DNA of 64,000 nucleotides from CAZWCE01 sp964632505 (GTDB taxonomy: Bacteria > Planctomycetota > Planctomycetia > Pirellulales > Thermoguttaceae), in the NCBI GenBank assembly GCA_964632505.1, contig CAZWCE010000003.1:261469-325468 (forward strand), given 5' to 3'. Shown piece by piece: positions 37,620-46,176 of this stretch. Position numbers and translations under genes: made by a program. The notes below the pieces were generated by a model. That model was not told where the DNA came from. It saw only the letters and a program-made list of their open reading frames with translations, and did no database searches. How positions within the stretch are numbered: the first letter of the stretch is position 1; every line of letters starts with the position of its first letter.

Positions 37620-38921
37620 ATGGCTAAAAAAGGTCTTGGCGGACGCCAGCGAAGGAACACATCTCAAGGACAATCCTCCGGCCGTGGAGGAAAATCCCGC
37701 TCCTCCAACCGCGGCAACCGTCCCGGTTCTCGCCGCAACAAGCCCAATGCTCCTCGAAATGGAAGCAGCGGAAACAAGGAACCGGTCGATCCCGACACCT
37801 TCTACAAGTCGGAAGGGGTCCTCGAAATGCACCCCAACGGATACGGATTCCTCCGCGATCCGAAATCGAATTACGATCGCCAGCTTTCCGATCCCTTCGT
37901 CCCCGGAAGCATGATCGAAAAATTCGGTTTTCGCGAAGGACTTCAAATCAGCGGCACCGCCCAGCCCGGCCGCAAGGGACAGGGCCCCCGACTCCGCGAA
38001 ATCGATTTGGTCGACGGCATTCAGCCCGAGGAATACCTCAATGTCAATAATTTCGATGAGCTGACGGCCATCAATCCCGAGGAATGGCTCCGTCTCGAAA
38101 CCGGCGCCGAACCCATGACCACCCGCGTGATGGATCTGCTGACCCCGTTGGGCAAGGGACAACGCGCCCTCATCGTCGCCCCACCCCGTTCCGGCAAAAC
38201 CATCCTACTGCACCACATCAGCCAAGCGATCGCCGTGAACAACCCCGACGTCAAACTGATCGTCTTGCTGATCGACGAACGTCCCGAAGAGGTGACCGAT
38301 TTCCGCCGAGCCGTCGATGCCGAGGTGATCGCCAGCAGTCTCGACCGCGAAATTGAAAGCCATGTGAGGTTGGCGCAATTGATCATCGAACGGGCCAAGC
38401 GACTGGCCGAAATGGGACGCGACGTCTTCCTGCTGCTCGACTCCATCACGCGGCTGGCCCGGGCCTTCAACAAATGGGTCGGTAATACCGGAAGAACCAT
38501 GACCGGTGGAGTCGATATCAAGGCGATGGACATCCCGAAGAAACTTTTCGCCACCGCACGGCAATTCGAGGAAGGGGGCTCCCTGACGATCGTCGGCACC
38601 GCCCTGATCGAAACGGGAAGTCGCATGGACGACTTGATTTTCCAAGAGTTCAAGGGCACCGGCAATATGGAACTCGTGCTCGATCGACGGTTGGCCGACC
38701 GCCGCATTTGGCCGGCGATCGATATCGCGCAGTCCGGCACCCGACGCGAGGAAAAACTCTTCCCGCCCGAGGTGCTCAACGCCGTCACCATGCTCCGAAG
38801 AACCCTCGCCTCGATGCATCCGGTGGAAGCGATGGAACAGCTCACCACCAAACTCGGACGATTCAACTCCAATCAGGAATTCATCAACCTGATCAGCGGG
38901 ACCCCCGCGATCGATTATTGA
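37620..38921 (+). CDS. rho: Transcription termination factor Rho
   Basis: 433 residues. Rho is an RNA-dependent ATPase helicase ring that ends transcription. The RNA-binding OB fold is at about 65-130 (GVLEMHPNGYGFLRDP), Walker A is APPRSGKT (187-194), Walker B lies in DVFLLLDSITRLARAFN, and the Q/R loops follow (MTGGVD). The N-terminal helix bundle normally found before the OB fold is missing; instead residues 1-55 are basic and disordered (Arg/Gly/Ser/Asn). AAGGTGG before the ATG at 37620 sets the start, and a longer frame is rejected. A long leader precedes it, suggesting self-regulation by termination, as described for rho in E. coli. Confidence 0.97.
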   Translation: MAKKGLGGRQRRNTSQGQSSGRGGKSRSSNRGNRPGSRRNKPNAPRNGSSGNKEPVDPDTFYKSEGVLEMHPNGYGFLRDPKSNYDRQLSDPFVPGSMIEKFGFREGLQISGTAQPGRKGQGPRLREIDLVDGIQPEEYLNVNNFDELTAINPEEWLRLETGAEPMTTRVMDLLTPLGKGQRALIVAPPRSGKTILLHHISQAIAVNNPDVKLIVLLIDERPEEVTDFRRAVDAEVIASSLDREIESHVRLAQLIIERAKRLAEMGRDVFLLLDSITRLARAFNKWVGNTGRTMTGGVDIKAMDIPKKLFATARQFEEGGSLTIVGTALIETGSRMDDLIFQEFKGTGNMELVLDRRLADRRIWPAIDIAQSGTRREEKLFPPEVLNAVTMLRRTLASMHPVEAMEQLTTKLGRFNSNQEFINLISGTPAIDY

Positions 38922-39279
38922 GCGCAACGCCCGCATTCCCCCGCCTATTCCACACAAGCCCCGAACAACTCCGGCGGGCAAGACAAACGTACGATCGGTC
39001 CGAGGACTTTCATGAGTCGCTTTTTTGGAGAAACTTGCCGGAGCGATATTGAAAGAACGAGAAACTGACCTATAATCTGAAACCATAGTCGGAAGGATGG
39101 CTGAAGGGGCCTGGTGGATGATCTTTCGGGCTCGACGACCGGAAGAGAGAGACGGTGCCCCGGAATGGAGCAGGCATTTCGAGGGAAAACGACCTTCGAA
39201 TTGTCAATTGTCGCTCCTCGAAAAATCCTTGACCCGGCTCGATCAGATGTTGCGATTCACGCTTTCTCGTGAATATTCC
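38922..39279. other. Non-coding region between rho and tRNA-Ser
   Basis: 358 bases. No gene and no clear terminator for rho. TTGACC at about 39229 may be the -35 of the tRNA promoter, with a poor -10. Confidence 0.5.
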
Positions 39280-39363
39280 GGAGGGTAAGCGAATTGGCTA
39301 GCAGCCTCACTGGAAATGAGGTGCCCCTTTCTGGGGTTGTGGGTTCGAGTCCCATGCCCTCCG
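39280..39363 (+). tRNA. tRNA-Ser (anticodon GGA)
   Basis: Acceptor stem GGAGGGT pairs with GCCCTCC (39356-39362) with a G-U at the inner end. The anticodon arm is CCTCA-CTGGAAA-TGAGG, giving anticodon GGA for serine UCC/UCU codons. The long variable arm CCCC-TTTCT-GGGG is class II as expected for serine. The T arm is GTGGG-TTCGAGT-CCCAT. The discriminator is G and CCA is not encoded. Confidence 0.96.
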
Positions 39364-39368
39364 CCTTG

Positions 39369-39401
39369 GGGGTCTGCAAGAGATTGCAGGCCCCTTTTTT
39401 A
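39369..39401 (+). terminator. Intrinsic terminator after tRNA-Ser
   Basis: Stem GGGGTCTGCAA/TTGCAGGCCCC with a 4-base loop, one G-U pair, then TTTTTT. It lies 6 bases after the tRNA. Confidence 0.92.
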
Positions 39402-39788
39402 TTTGGCATCCCGAATGGTTGGTGCTCGTTCCTTCTAACCGAACCGTTGTCTCAGAAGTTGCCGAGAGAGAGGCCGCCCCCGCCTGCCTGAGAAAGCAGA
39501 TTTCTAGAGGCCTCCCTAGTCCGAATATCACCAAACACTCGAACCTATCTCAACGCACCGCACCAAAAGCACACGACGGCTGAACAACAAAAAAACCCCT
39601 TTCTTCAGTAGAATCTGCACAAAATAAATTCCCGTCCAATCCGTCGACGAAATCCGGTCGATTCCGGCGGTTTTGACGAAGCGATCGTGCTATATATTCG
39701 AAGAACCCGGGTCCAAAAGGCTCGCCGAAGGCTATTCGAAGGGGTTTCTTCGAGATCCTTTCCGCGACGAAACATCGGGTGGAGATCC
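39402..39788. other. Non-coding region upstream of the PilZ gene
   Basis: 387 bases without a supported gene. A poly-A stretch lies at about 39588-39596. Confidence 0.5.
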
Positions 39789-40166
39789 ATGCACGATCAA
39801 CCGGAAAAACGTCGACATCAGCGACATCTGTTCGATTATCCTCAGTGGATGGCTCCGGTCTATCAGGGGATGCTTCCCTCCCCCTGGAGTTTCCAGAAGA
39901 TCCTTTGCCAGAATTTATCGGCCGGAGGGATGTCCTTCTTCCAGGATGAGGAACCGCGTTTCGAGGAGTGCGTCATTGCGCTGGCCGAACCTCCCGAGCT
40001 TTTCTATCTATTTTCGAAAGTCGTCAACGTGGTGCCCGAAAAAGGCGGTGCTCCGAAGCGGTATCGAGTGGGGTGTCAATTCATGAAACGTCTCTGTTTC
40101 GACGAGGAGAGACAGCGTCTTCGCTTCCGGCAACCGGAAGAGTCGATCGCGAAACCACTTTATTGA
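39789..40166 (+). CDS. PilZ-domain protein (putative c-di-GMP binding)
   Basis: 125 residues from the ATG at 39789, where GGTGGAG stands 6 bases upstream; an earlier start 34 codons before gives unrelated Arg-rich sequence. PilZ motif one is seen as KRRHQRHLF (R-x-x-x-R) and motif two as QNLSAGGMSFF (N42-L-S44-A-G-G47). The end RYRVGCQFMKRL fits the closing strand of a PilZ barrel. PilZ domains bind cyclic di-GMP and adjust motility, surface attachment or polysaccharide synthesis; the target here is unknown. It is a single-domain protein. The dispersed repeat begins at its stop codon. Confidence 0.82.
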   Translation: MHDQPEKRRHQRHLFDYPQWMAPVYQGMLPSPWSFQKILCQNLSAGGMSFFQDEEPRFEECVIALAEPPELFYLFSKVVNVVPEKGGAPKRYRVGCQFMKRLCFDEERQRLRFRQPEESIAKPLY

Positions 40167-40268
40167 GAGTCGCAGTAAATAGTGAATCCGGGCGAACATC
40201 GAGAGCCCGGCCCTGCGGCTGTCCATGCGTGAACCATGGGGTCACTACTGCTTACGCGAACATGAATA
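40160..40268 (+). repeat. Dispersed intergenic hairpin repeat, copy 2
   Basis: Matches 2885-2990 over its whole length with scattered differences and small gaps, keeping the CCGGGC/GCCCGG stem and the ending GCGAACATGAATA. It starts over the last codons of the PilZ gene and lies 260 bases before a secreted protein gene. The remaining gap (40269-40527) has no gene; it includes a GTGTC/GACAC pair near 40435-40469. Confidence 0.72.
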
Positions 40269-40527
40269 GGCGTTGACGAACGGAGCCACGGCCGCGAAAT
40301 CGGAAAGCCTCCCCTCCCCCCCGAACCGACGACCGAAGCGGAACTTACCCGGCTCATAGCGGTTCATAAGACCGGGTCGCGCTGTGTCCTCTTCGGCGCT
40401 GAGCTCGAGCCGGTGTCTTGTCATCATCCCGGAGTGTCATGCCGGGGGGTGGCGTTAGGCTCCCGACACGCTACAAAGAGAGAAGCAGTCATTCTTTCAA
40501 CCACTTGATCGAGGGAGGTACCTATCG

Positions 40528-41433
40528 ATGATTTTTCGACCGATGACGATCGTTCTTTTGCTCCTTCCGGCCTGTTGCCCCGGATGGCTCCCCGCCCAAC
40601 CACCGGGACGCCCCGGCATCCCCCCGCTCCTCCGCATGCTCGACGCCGACGGGGACCACGTACTGTCGGCCGGGGAAATTGAAAACGCCGCCGAGAAACT
40701 CAACGCGATGGATGCTTCGAAAGATGGTCGGGTGACCATCGACGAGATGCGCGAGGCGTTGCGTTCCTTGATCTCTCGAAGACCAAACGGCCCAGGTGGA
40801 CGTGGCAATGAAACTCCGTCTTCGCGCGGTGGTGGAAGCGTCTCCGAGAGCGATTTCGAGAATCCCCTGCTGGCCGTCGACGAGGAAGAGGAGAAAATTC
40901 TAGGCACTCTCGAGGAAATGCAGCAGGGAGACAGGTTTCGAAACGTGTCGACCACCGATGGTCGCCTGTTGCGTTTACTGGCCGAGACGACCGACGCGAA
41001 AAAGGTCGTGGAGATCGGCACCTCGACCGGGGAATCGGCCGTCTGGCTGGCCCTCGGACTTCGCAAGACCGGAGGCCATCTCTACACACATGAGATCGAC
41101 GAGGAGCGCGCCGAAACAGCCCGGGCCAACTTCGAAAAAGCGGGAGTGGCCGATCAGATCACCCTCATTCTCGGCGACGCGCATGAAACGGTCGAGCAAC
41201 ACGAGGGACCGATCGACATTCTTTTCCTCGACGCCGACAAGGAAGGCTATATCGATTACCTGAATAAATTGGTGCCCCTGCTCCGCCCCGGCGGCCTGAT
41301 CGTGGCACACAACATGAACACCCGGCAGGCCGATCCCCGTTATCTCGAGGCGATCACGAAGGATCCCAAATTCGAAACGCTCTTCCTGCTCAAGGAAGGT
41401 ACCGGGGTGGGGGTGACGATGAAAAAGCGTTGA
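40528..41433 (+). CDS. Secreted EF-hand / O-methyltransferase fusion
   Basis: 301 residues. A signal peptide lies at 1-23 (MTIVLLLLPACCPGWLPAQ; LPAC could be a weak lipobox). Two EF-hand loops follow: D39-x-D41-x-D43 to E50, and D62-x-S64-x-D66 to E73. After a Gly/Ser-rich linker (85-108) comes a class I SAM-dependent O-methyltransferase of the COMT/CCoAOMT type: motif I VVEIGTSTGESAVWLA (160-175), HEID at 188-191, GDAHE, FLDADKEGYIDYL (233-245). The expected metal-binding D-N pair is H261-N262 (VAHNMNT). Export of a SAM enzyme is odd because SAM is cytoplasmic; it may bind something else or be non-catalytic. GGGAGG precedes the ATG by about 11 bases. Confidence 0.88.
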   Translation: MIFRPMTIVLLLLPACCPGWLPAQPPGRPGIPPLLRMLDADGDHVLSAGEIENAAEKLNAMDASKDGRVTIDEMREALRSLISRRPNGPGGRGNETPSSRGGGSVSESDFENPLLAVDEEEEKILGTLEEMQQGDRFRNVSTTDGRLLRLLAETTDAKKVVEIGTSTGESAVWLALGLRKTGGHLYTHEIDEERAETARANFEKAGVADQITLILGDAHETVEQHEGPIDILFLDADKEGYIDYLNKLVPLLRPGGLIVAHNMNTRQADPRYLEAITKDPKFETLFLLKEGTGVGVTMKKR

Positions 41434-41470
41434 TACCGGCTCACCTTCTCGATATTTGCGTATCGAACCG

Positions 41471-41507
41471 AAAAGGGTTGCACTTCATGAAAGCGCAACC
41501 CTTTTTT
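41471..41507. terminator. Two-way intrinsic terminator
   Basis: 11-bp stem AAAAGGGTTGC/GCAACCCTTTT with a 13-base loop and T-runs on both sides. It ends the O-methyltransferase gene and the minus-strand run that finishes with the sialidase-like gene. Confidence 0.93.
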
Positions 41508-41522
41508 CGATTGGAAAACGGG

Positions 41523-42770
41523 CTATTTCCGTTCTTTTGCCATTCGGTCGAGTTCCTCAAGGGTGAAACGGACGGTCATGATGTACGGCGACTCCCCTTC
41601 GGTCCAATGGCCGTAGGTCGTCGTGACGATGGTCCCATCGGGGAGAACCAGCACCCCGGGATAGGTCGTGTCGACGCCTTTGGTGTTGTCCATCAGCCGG
41701 ACGCGATATTGCCCCTGCGCCCCTTTTTGAAGATCTTGATAGGTCCCGACCCAGCCGACCCAATCGCCGCGGGTGGGGCTCTCAACGTCCTTCGGCGGGT
41801 AATCACGGAAAGAAGCAAACAATCGTCCGTCGGGAGCGTAGCGGATGGTGTGGCGGTCGCCGCATAGAGCAGCCGGCATTTCCCGGGGCTTGGACCATGT
41901 CTTCGCTTCGTCGTCGGTGAACATGATGTGCGAGTTTTTTCGGCGCAGGTTCTCGCGTAAAAGGACGGCGAGCTGATTCCCGTCGGGGCTGCGGACGATG
42001 CCCGGTTCGCACAGATGCACCTCGCTCGAAGCGAAGATCGCCTCCGGTTCCGACCAGGTCATACCGCCGTCGACCGAGCGGGTTTGATAGAGCGTCATCA
42101 CGACCGGGTCTTTTCGCCGGTTCTCGGAAGTGTAAAACCGTCCATCATCGTGAAACATCGCCAGATAATGCCCGGGACCGGTTTTCAGAGGGACGACATC
42201 GCCCATGACGACGATCCCGCCCCAGTCGCCGATCGACTCCAGCGGTGTCCAGCTCTCGCCCTCGTCGCGACTGACGGCCATCCGTGTCGGGTAGAGCCCG
42301 GAAAACATGATGATCCGCTTTTCGCCCTCGGGGGTTCGGGTGCGGTAGAGCGTCGGCACTTCGAGACTCGTTTCCCAATTCTTCGGCGTCGGTAGGCGGT
42401 CGGTCCAGGTTTTCCCGCCGTCGAAGCTCTTTTTGTAGACGATGGCCCCCCGTCCGTGCCCCTTCGGGTAGACACACAGAATCGTTTTCCCATCGTCCAA
42501 CAGGACCGTCGTGGGATGCCCCAAATACTGCCCCGATTCGCGGTCGACCAGGTACTGCCGATGCGTCTGATCGGCCAGATCCAACAGAGGAATGGTGAAA
42601 CGGTCGGGAGCTTCCGGCTGCCAATCCGACCGGGTTTCGGTGATCAACTCTTGCGTCCTCTGCTCCGCGTTCGAAAAACCGCCTTGCAAAAGAAACCCCG
42701 ACAACAACATACAGGACATTGTACAGATATCCCATCGACCTCTTTTCGTATCTCGCTTTGCTGATATCAT
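41523..42770 (-). CDS. Secreted sialidase-like (BNR/Asp-box) protein
   Basis: 415 residues. A signal peptide covers about 1-36 (TMSCMLLSGFLLQGGFSNA). The body is a six-bladed propeller with Asp boxes: SFDGGKTW, SRDEGESW, SVDGGMTW and a fainter TDDEAKTW. Conserved surroundings such as HPTTVLLDDGKTI, SGLYPTRMAVS and CEPGIVRSPDGNQLAVLLRE fit the exo-alpha-sialidase superfamily, whose planctomycete members may act on other sugars. A substrate-binding Arg triad is plausible but not assigned. AGGAG stands 8 bases before the ATG at 42770. It ends the dapF run, next to a TIM-barrel gene, and stops at a two-way terminator. Confidence 0.88.
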   Translation of the reverse strand: MISAKRDTKRGRWDICTMSCMLLSGFLLQGGFSNAEQRTQELITETRSDWQPEAPDRFTIPLLDLADQTHRQYLVDRESGQYLGHPTTVLLDDGKTILCVYPKGHGRGAIVYKKSFDGGKTWTDRLPTPKNWETSLEVPTLYRTRTPEGEKRIIMFSGLYPTRMAVSRDEGESWTPLESIGDWGGIVVMGDVVPLKTGPGHYLAMFHDDGRFYTSENRRKDPVVMTLYQTRSVDGGMTWSEPEAIFASSEVHLCEPGIVRSPDGNQLAVLLRENLRRKNSHIMFTDDEAKTWSKPREMPAALCGDRHTIRYAPDGRLFASFRDYPPKDVESPTRGDWVGWVGTYQDLQKGAQGQYRVRLMDNTKGVDTTYPGVLVLPDGTIVTTTYGHWTEGESPYIMTVRFTLEELDRMAKERK

Positions 42771-42844
42771 TTCATTGTCTCCTAAGCCAATCACAAGTTT
42801 CGGATTTCCACGTCGTGGGAAGCCGATCCACTTAAAAAGGTCCG

Positions 42845-43834
42845 TTATTCAAATGCCACATCGCACTTTTTCCCCACTTCGAAGAGATACTCCCGCGACC
42901 GGGCATACTCCTCTTCGCCCTTCATATGCTCGATCATCAAAGGAACGTCCTTCGGCAGCTTCGCAAGCCGGGTGAGATAGGCTTGGTAATCGATGACGCC
43001 TTCGCCCAGCGGCACTTCGACGAAGTGGATATTCATCTCGGGAATCCATTTCAGGTCCTTCGCGTGACAACTGACCATCTTGTCGCCCAGTTTGTCGAAA
43101 CACTCGTGGATGAGGTCCGTGTTGTTCCAAAATTTATCGGGGGAATTCACCGCGTTGCAGACATCCAAATGGACGCCGAACCCTTCCCGGTCGACCGCGT
43201 CATACAATTTCACATAGGAGTCGGCGGTATCGGGAATCGCCCAACCCATCATTTCATAGCTGAACTTCGCCCGCTTCGGTTTGACCGCATCGATGATCTT
43301 CCGTGCATTCTCCACGGCCAGATCGAAGAACTCCGGAGATACATTTTTCGGGCTGGGGCCGTACCAGGTTTCTTCGCTGAAACTCCCGGCGATGTCGACG
43401 CAACAACGGGCGTCAATCTCTTCGGCCAGCGCGAGCCCCTCGGTCACCGTCGCGAGATTCTGCTCACGTTTCTTGGGATCGGCATCCATCAAATTGACCC
43501 AACGTCCAACCTCGGCGATGACGACGTCGTGTTTTCGAACCGCCTTTTTCCATTCGTTGATCTTGTCGGTATCGCTGAACGAAACCCCGGGGCAGTAGAT
43601 GGCCCGGTAGCCCAACTCGCGGGCCTTGAGCACATATTTCTCGGGATCCTCCTGCGATTCGTACACGGGAGCCCCCAATCGGATCGGGTGGCGTTCGCCT
43701 CCGGTGGAAGCGCTCGGCGTGGACGACTCTTGGGCCGACACTTTGCGCCGAGTCCCGCCGGTCACCATGCCCGCGGCGGTGAGGGTGGCGATGGATCCCT
43801 TCAGGAAATCGCGTCGATTGGAAGATGCCATCAT
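42845..43834 (-). CDS. Tat-exported sugar phosphate isomerase/epimerase-like TIM-barrel protein
   Basis: 329 residues. A twin-arginine signal is seen near the start: SNRRDFLKGS followed by IATLTAAGMVTGG. The rest is the AP-endonuclease-2-like TIM barrel shared by xylose isomerase-like and IolE/IolI-type enzymes: YRAIYCPGV, CCVDIAGSF, KFSYEMMGWA, VHLDVCNAVN, VSCHAKDL and MIEHM. Metal-binding E, D, H and E residues are placed at those strands. The substrate is unknown, probably a sugar or cyclitol. Two adjacent ATGs (43834, 43831) follow AAGGA; either may be used. It is 38 bases after xseA and 74 before the sialidase-like gene. Confidence 0.88.
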   Translation of the reverse strand: MMASSNRRDFLKGSIATLTAAGMVTGGTRRKVSAQESSTPSASTGGERHPIRLGAPVYESQEDPEKYVLKARELGYRAIYCPGVSFSDTDKINEWKKAVRKHDVVIAEVGRWVNLMDADPKKREQNLATVTEGLALAEEIDARCCVDIAGSFSEETWYGPSPKNVSPEFFDLAVENARKIIDAVKPKRAKFSYEMMGWAIPDTADSYVKLYDAVDREGFGVHLDVCNAVNSPDKFWNNTDLIHECFDKLGDKMVSCHAKDLKWIPEMNIHFVEVPLGEGVIDYQAYLTRLAKLPKDVPLMIEHMKGEEEYARSREYLFEVGKKCDVAFE

Positions 43835-43872
43835 TTCTTTCCTTTTTCTAGAAGTTCGCTTGAAGTGAGAAG

Positions 43873-45210
43873 TCAAGGTGATTCCTTCCCTTCATTTCGG
43901 CCGTCCGAGGGAACGATCCCGCTCCTCTCGATGTTTTCGACCCGGGAAGTGATCGTCCCATCTTGCACGCGGGTCAGTAGTTCCGCTGCCGGCCGCACCG
44001 TTTCGACCGATCGGACGAGCCGGCCCGCATCGTCCGACGTGACCGAGTACCCACGCTCCAACACGCGCAGGGGGCTGAGCGACTCCAATCGACCGGCAAG
44101 CAACCCGATTTTCGACTCTCGGCGTTCTCGGTCCCGATCGAGGGCCCGCTCAAGCTCCGCTTCGAGGTGATCGACGGTTTTGGCCCGAGCGTGAACGATC
44201 TGATCGACCGGCCGCAGAAAAATCGCACTTCGCGCAAGCGATGCCAGGGAATCCCGGCGGCGACGCATCCCCGATTGAAACGCCTGCTCCAGGCGGCTTG
44301 TCCACTGCGCCAGTGAGGCGCGAAGTTCCTGCGTTTCGGGGGCGATACGCTGTGCCGCTTCGGTCGGGGTGAGCGCGCGAAGATCGGCGGCCAGATCGCA
44401 AAGGGAGATGTCGATTTCATGGCCCACCGCCGAAACGATCGGAATGTCGGAGGCGGCCACCGCGCGAACGGTCACCTCTTCGTTGAACGCCCAGAGGTCC
44501 TCGAGACTTCCTCCTCCCCGAGTCAAGACGATCGCGTCGATCGGTTTTTCCCCTTCGACTTCGGCTTTTTGCTGATAGGCGTTCAGCGCCGCGATCGCTC
44601 GGGCGATCTGATCGGCGGCCCCCTCCCCCTGCACTTTCACCGGGATGATCCACACTTCCATGCCCGGCCAACGCCGGGAAAGCACTTGCAGAAAATCCCG
44701 CACCGCGGCTCCGGTCGGACTGGTCACGACCGCCACACGTCGGAGAAAACGTGGAAGAGGTTTCTTCAAATGCGGTTCGAAAAGTCCCTCTTTTTGCAAC
44801 TTGGCATGCAAACGCCGAAAGGCCCTCTCGAGCGCTCCGAGACCGACCGGTTCGAGCTGTTCGACGATCATCTGATAACGGCCGTGCGGCGGATAAACAT
44901 CCACCCTTCCCCGGCAGATGACCGCCATGCCGTCTTTGAGTTCACATCGGAGTGCCCTGGCGGCGCTTCGCCAAAGGACGGCCGGCAACTGGGCCCGGGA
45001 ATCCTTGAGCGTGAAATAAACATGCCCGCTGCGGGGGCGCGCAAGATTGGAGATTTCCCCCTCGACCCAAACCGATGGAAAAGCGGCCTGGAGGAGATCA
45101 CGAATCTCGGCGGTGATCCGCGAAACGGACATCGGCGAAGGTTCGTCGCCGGAGTGATCCTCGTCGGAAAGGGAATCGAACAGGGAACCGGGGGGCAAGA
45201 GACACCTCAT
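43873..45210 (-). CDS. xseA: Exodeoxyribonuclease VII large subunit
   Basis: 445 residues. XseA forms the catalytic subunit of exonuclease VII, which degrades single-stranded DNA from both ends. Visible are the N-terminal OB fold (VWVEGEISNLARPRSGHVYF, LKDSRAQLPAVLWR), VVTSPTGAAVRDFL and the motif region IVLTRGGGSLEDLWAFNEE followed by VSAVGHEIDISLCDLAADLRA. The C-terminal end LERGYSVTSDDAG is also typical. The small subunit gene xseB, often next to xseA, is not here. The start at 45210 adds a short acidic leader before MSVSRITAEI; a start 26 codons later is also possible. It belongs to a minus-strand run with DUF374 and dapF. Confidence 0.96.
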   Translation of the reverse strand: MRCLLPPGSLFDSLSDEDHSGDEPSPMSVSRITAEIRDLLQAAFPSVWVEGEISNLARPRSGHVYFTLKDSRAQLPAVLWRSAARALRCELKDGMAVICRGRVDVYPPHGRYQMIVEQLEPVGLGALERAFRRLHAKLQKEGLFEPHLKKPLPRFLRRVAVVTSPTGAAVRDFLQVLSRRWPGMEVWIIPVKVQGEGAADQIARAIAALNAYQQKAEVEGEKPIDAIVLTRGGGSLEDLWAFNEEVTVRAVAASDIPIVSAVGHEIDISLCDLAADLRALTPTEAAQRIAPETQELRASLAQWTSRLEQAFQSGMRRRRDSLASLARSAIFLRPVDQIVHARAKTVDHLEAELERALDRDRERRESKIGLLAGRLESLSPLRVLERGYSVTSDDAGRLVRSVETVRPAAELLTRVQDGTITSRVENIERSGIVPSDGRNEGKESP

Positions 45211-45313
45211 CGATGAAGTCGGGAGAAAATCGGAGAATCATCGCATCATCAGGTACGCGATCCACCGCTTCAGTATAACCGAACGAGGGCGGTCGATGCA
45301 AAGCGCCGGAATC

Positions 45314-46105
45314 TCAGTATTCCCGCGGGAGAGTTTTCCCGCATGGGGCCAAAGACTCGGCGATACCGGCTTTTCGCGGCCGGGCAAAATAGAGGGCATC
45401 GGTCCGGGGACCGTCTTGCAGGAACGATTGTCCCGGTTTGCGATGTCCCGACCCGGCCCAAGTTTCCGCCTGATCGGAAAGCTGCAACAGCAGTCGCTCG
45501 ATCTTTCGTCGAAAGTGTTCTATTTCGCTTCGGTCGAGTTTTTCCGGGATGTGTAAATCGGAACTGACGACCGCCCGGGCACGGCTGAAGGGCCTCGGAA
45601 TGGCGAAGCGATCCCAACTGTTCAGTCGCCAGGGGCGATCGTAGCCGAATCCCATCGCGACGATCGGAAATTGAAGACGTGAGGCCAAATAGACCGCTCC
45701 CGGGGCGAGTTTCCGTCTTGGACCGCGCGGCCCGTCGGGCGTGATGGTCAGATTCATCGTGCGGCTTTTCAGGGCCATTTTCCGCAACGCCGAAGACCCG
45801 CCGCGATTCGTGGATCCTCGCACCCCATCGAATCCCAACCGCCGGGCGAATTGCAAGAGCAAATCGGCATCGCGATGCCGGCTGAGCAGCATCGCCAGAT
45901 TGCAATGGTGCCGGAGATAAAGCGGAAAGGTGATGTACTCGTGCCAGAAGATGAAAATCCGTTTTCCGCGATAGTCCGGATACGCCGGATCGATCGCCGG
46001 ATCGTAATACACCGCCTTGAAATCGAGCGTCCGCATCCACGAACGAACGAGCGAGGTGCCTAGGAGACCTCCGAGACTCATCAAGATCGGATGATTGAGC
46101 TTCAT
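45314..46105 (-). CDS. Lysophospholipid acyltransferase-like protein (DUF374)
   Basis: 263 residues. The DUF374 pattern is clear: FIFWHEYITFPLYLR (the acyltransferase H-x4-D-like region), RGSTNRGGSSALRKM and TPDGPRGPRRKLAPGAVYLAS. The family resembles PlsC-type acyltransferases and has been linked to lipid A or phospholipid acylation, a guess here. No signal peptide; hydrophobic N terminus (ILMSLGGLLGTSLV) suggests membrane association. GGGAGG lies about 13 bases before the ATG. It follows dapF by 71 bases and precedes xseA by 103 on the same strand. Confidence 0.9.
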   Translation of the reverse strand: MKLNHPILMSLGGLLGTSLVRSWMRTLDFKAVYYDPAIDPAYPDYRGKRIFIFWHEYITFPLYLRHHCNLAMLLSRHRDADLLLQFARRLGFDGVRGSTNRGGSSALRKMALKSRTMNLTITPDGPRGPRRKLAPGAVYLASRLQFPIVAMGFGYDRPWRLNSWDRFAIPRPFSRARAVVSSDLHIPEKLDRSEIEHFRRKIERLLLQLSDQAETWAGSGHRKPGQSFLQDGPRTDALYFARPRKAGIAESLAPCGKTLPREY

Positions 46106-46176
46106 CGCAAACCGCCCGCCTCCCTGCGACGTACTCCTCGATTCCCGGTTGGTTCTTCAAGCCGACCGCACGGCGT

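Noticed and set aside
39087..39180. A second serine-tRNA-like sequence (GGAAGGATGGCTGA) upstream of tRNA-Ser
   Set aside because: Only the first dozen bases resemble a tRNA; no anticodon or T arm with matching stems could be found.
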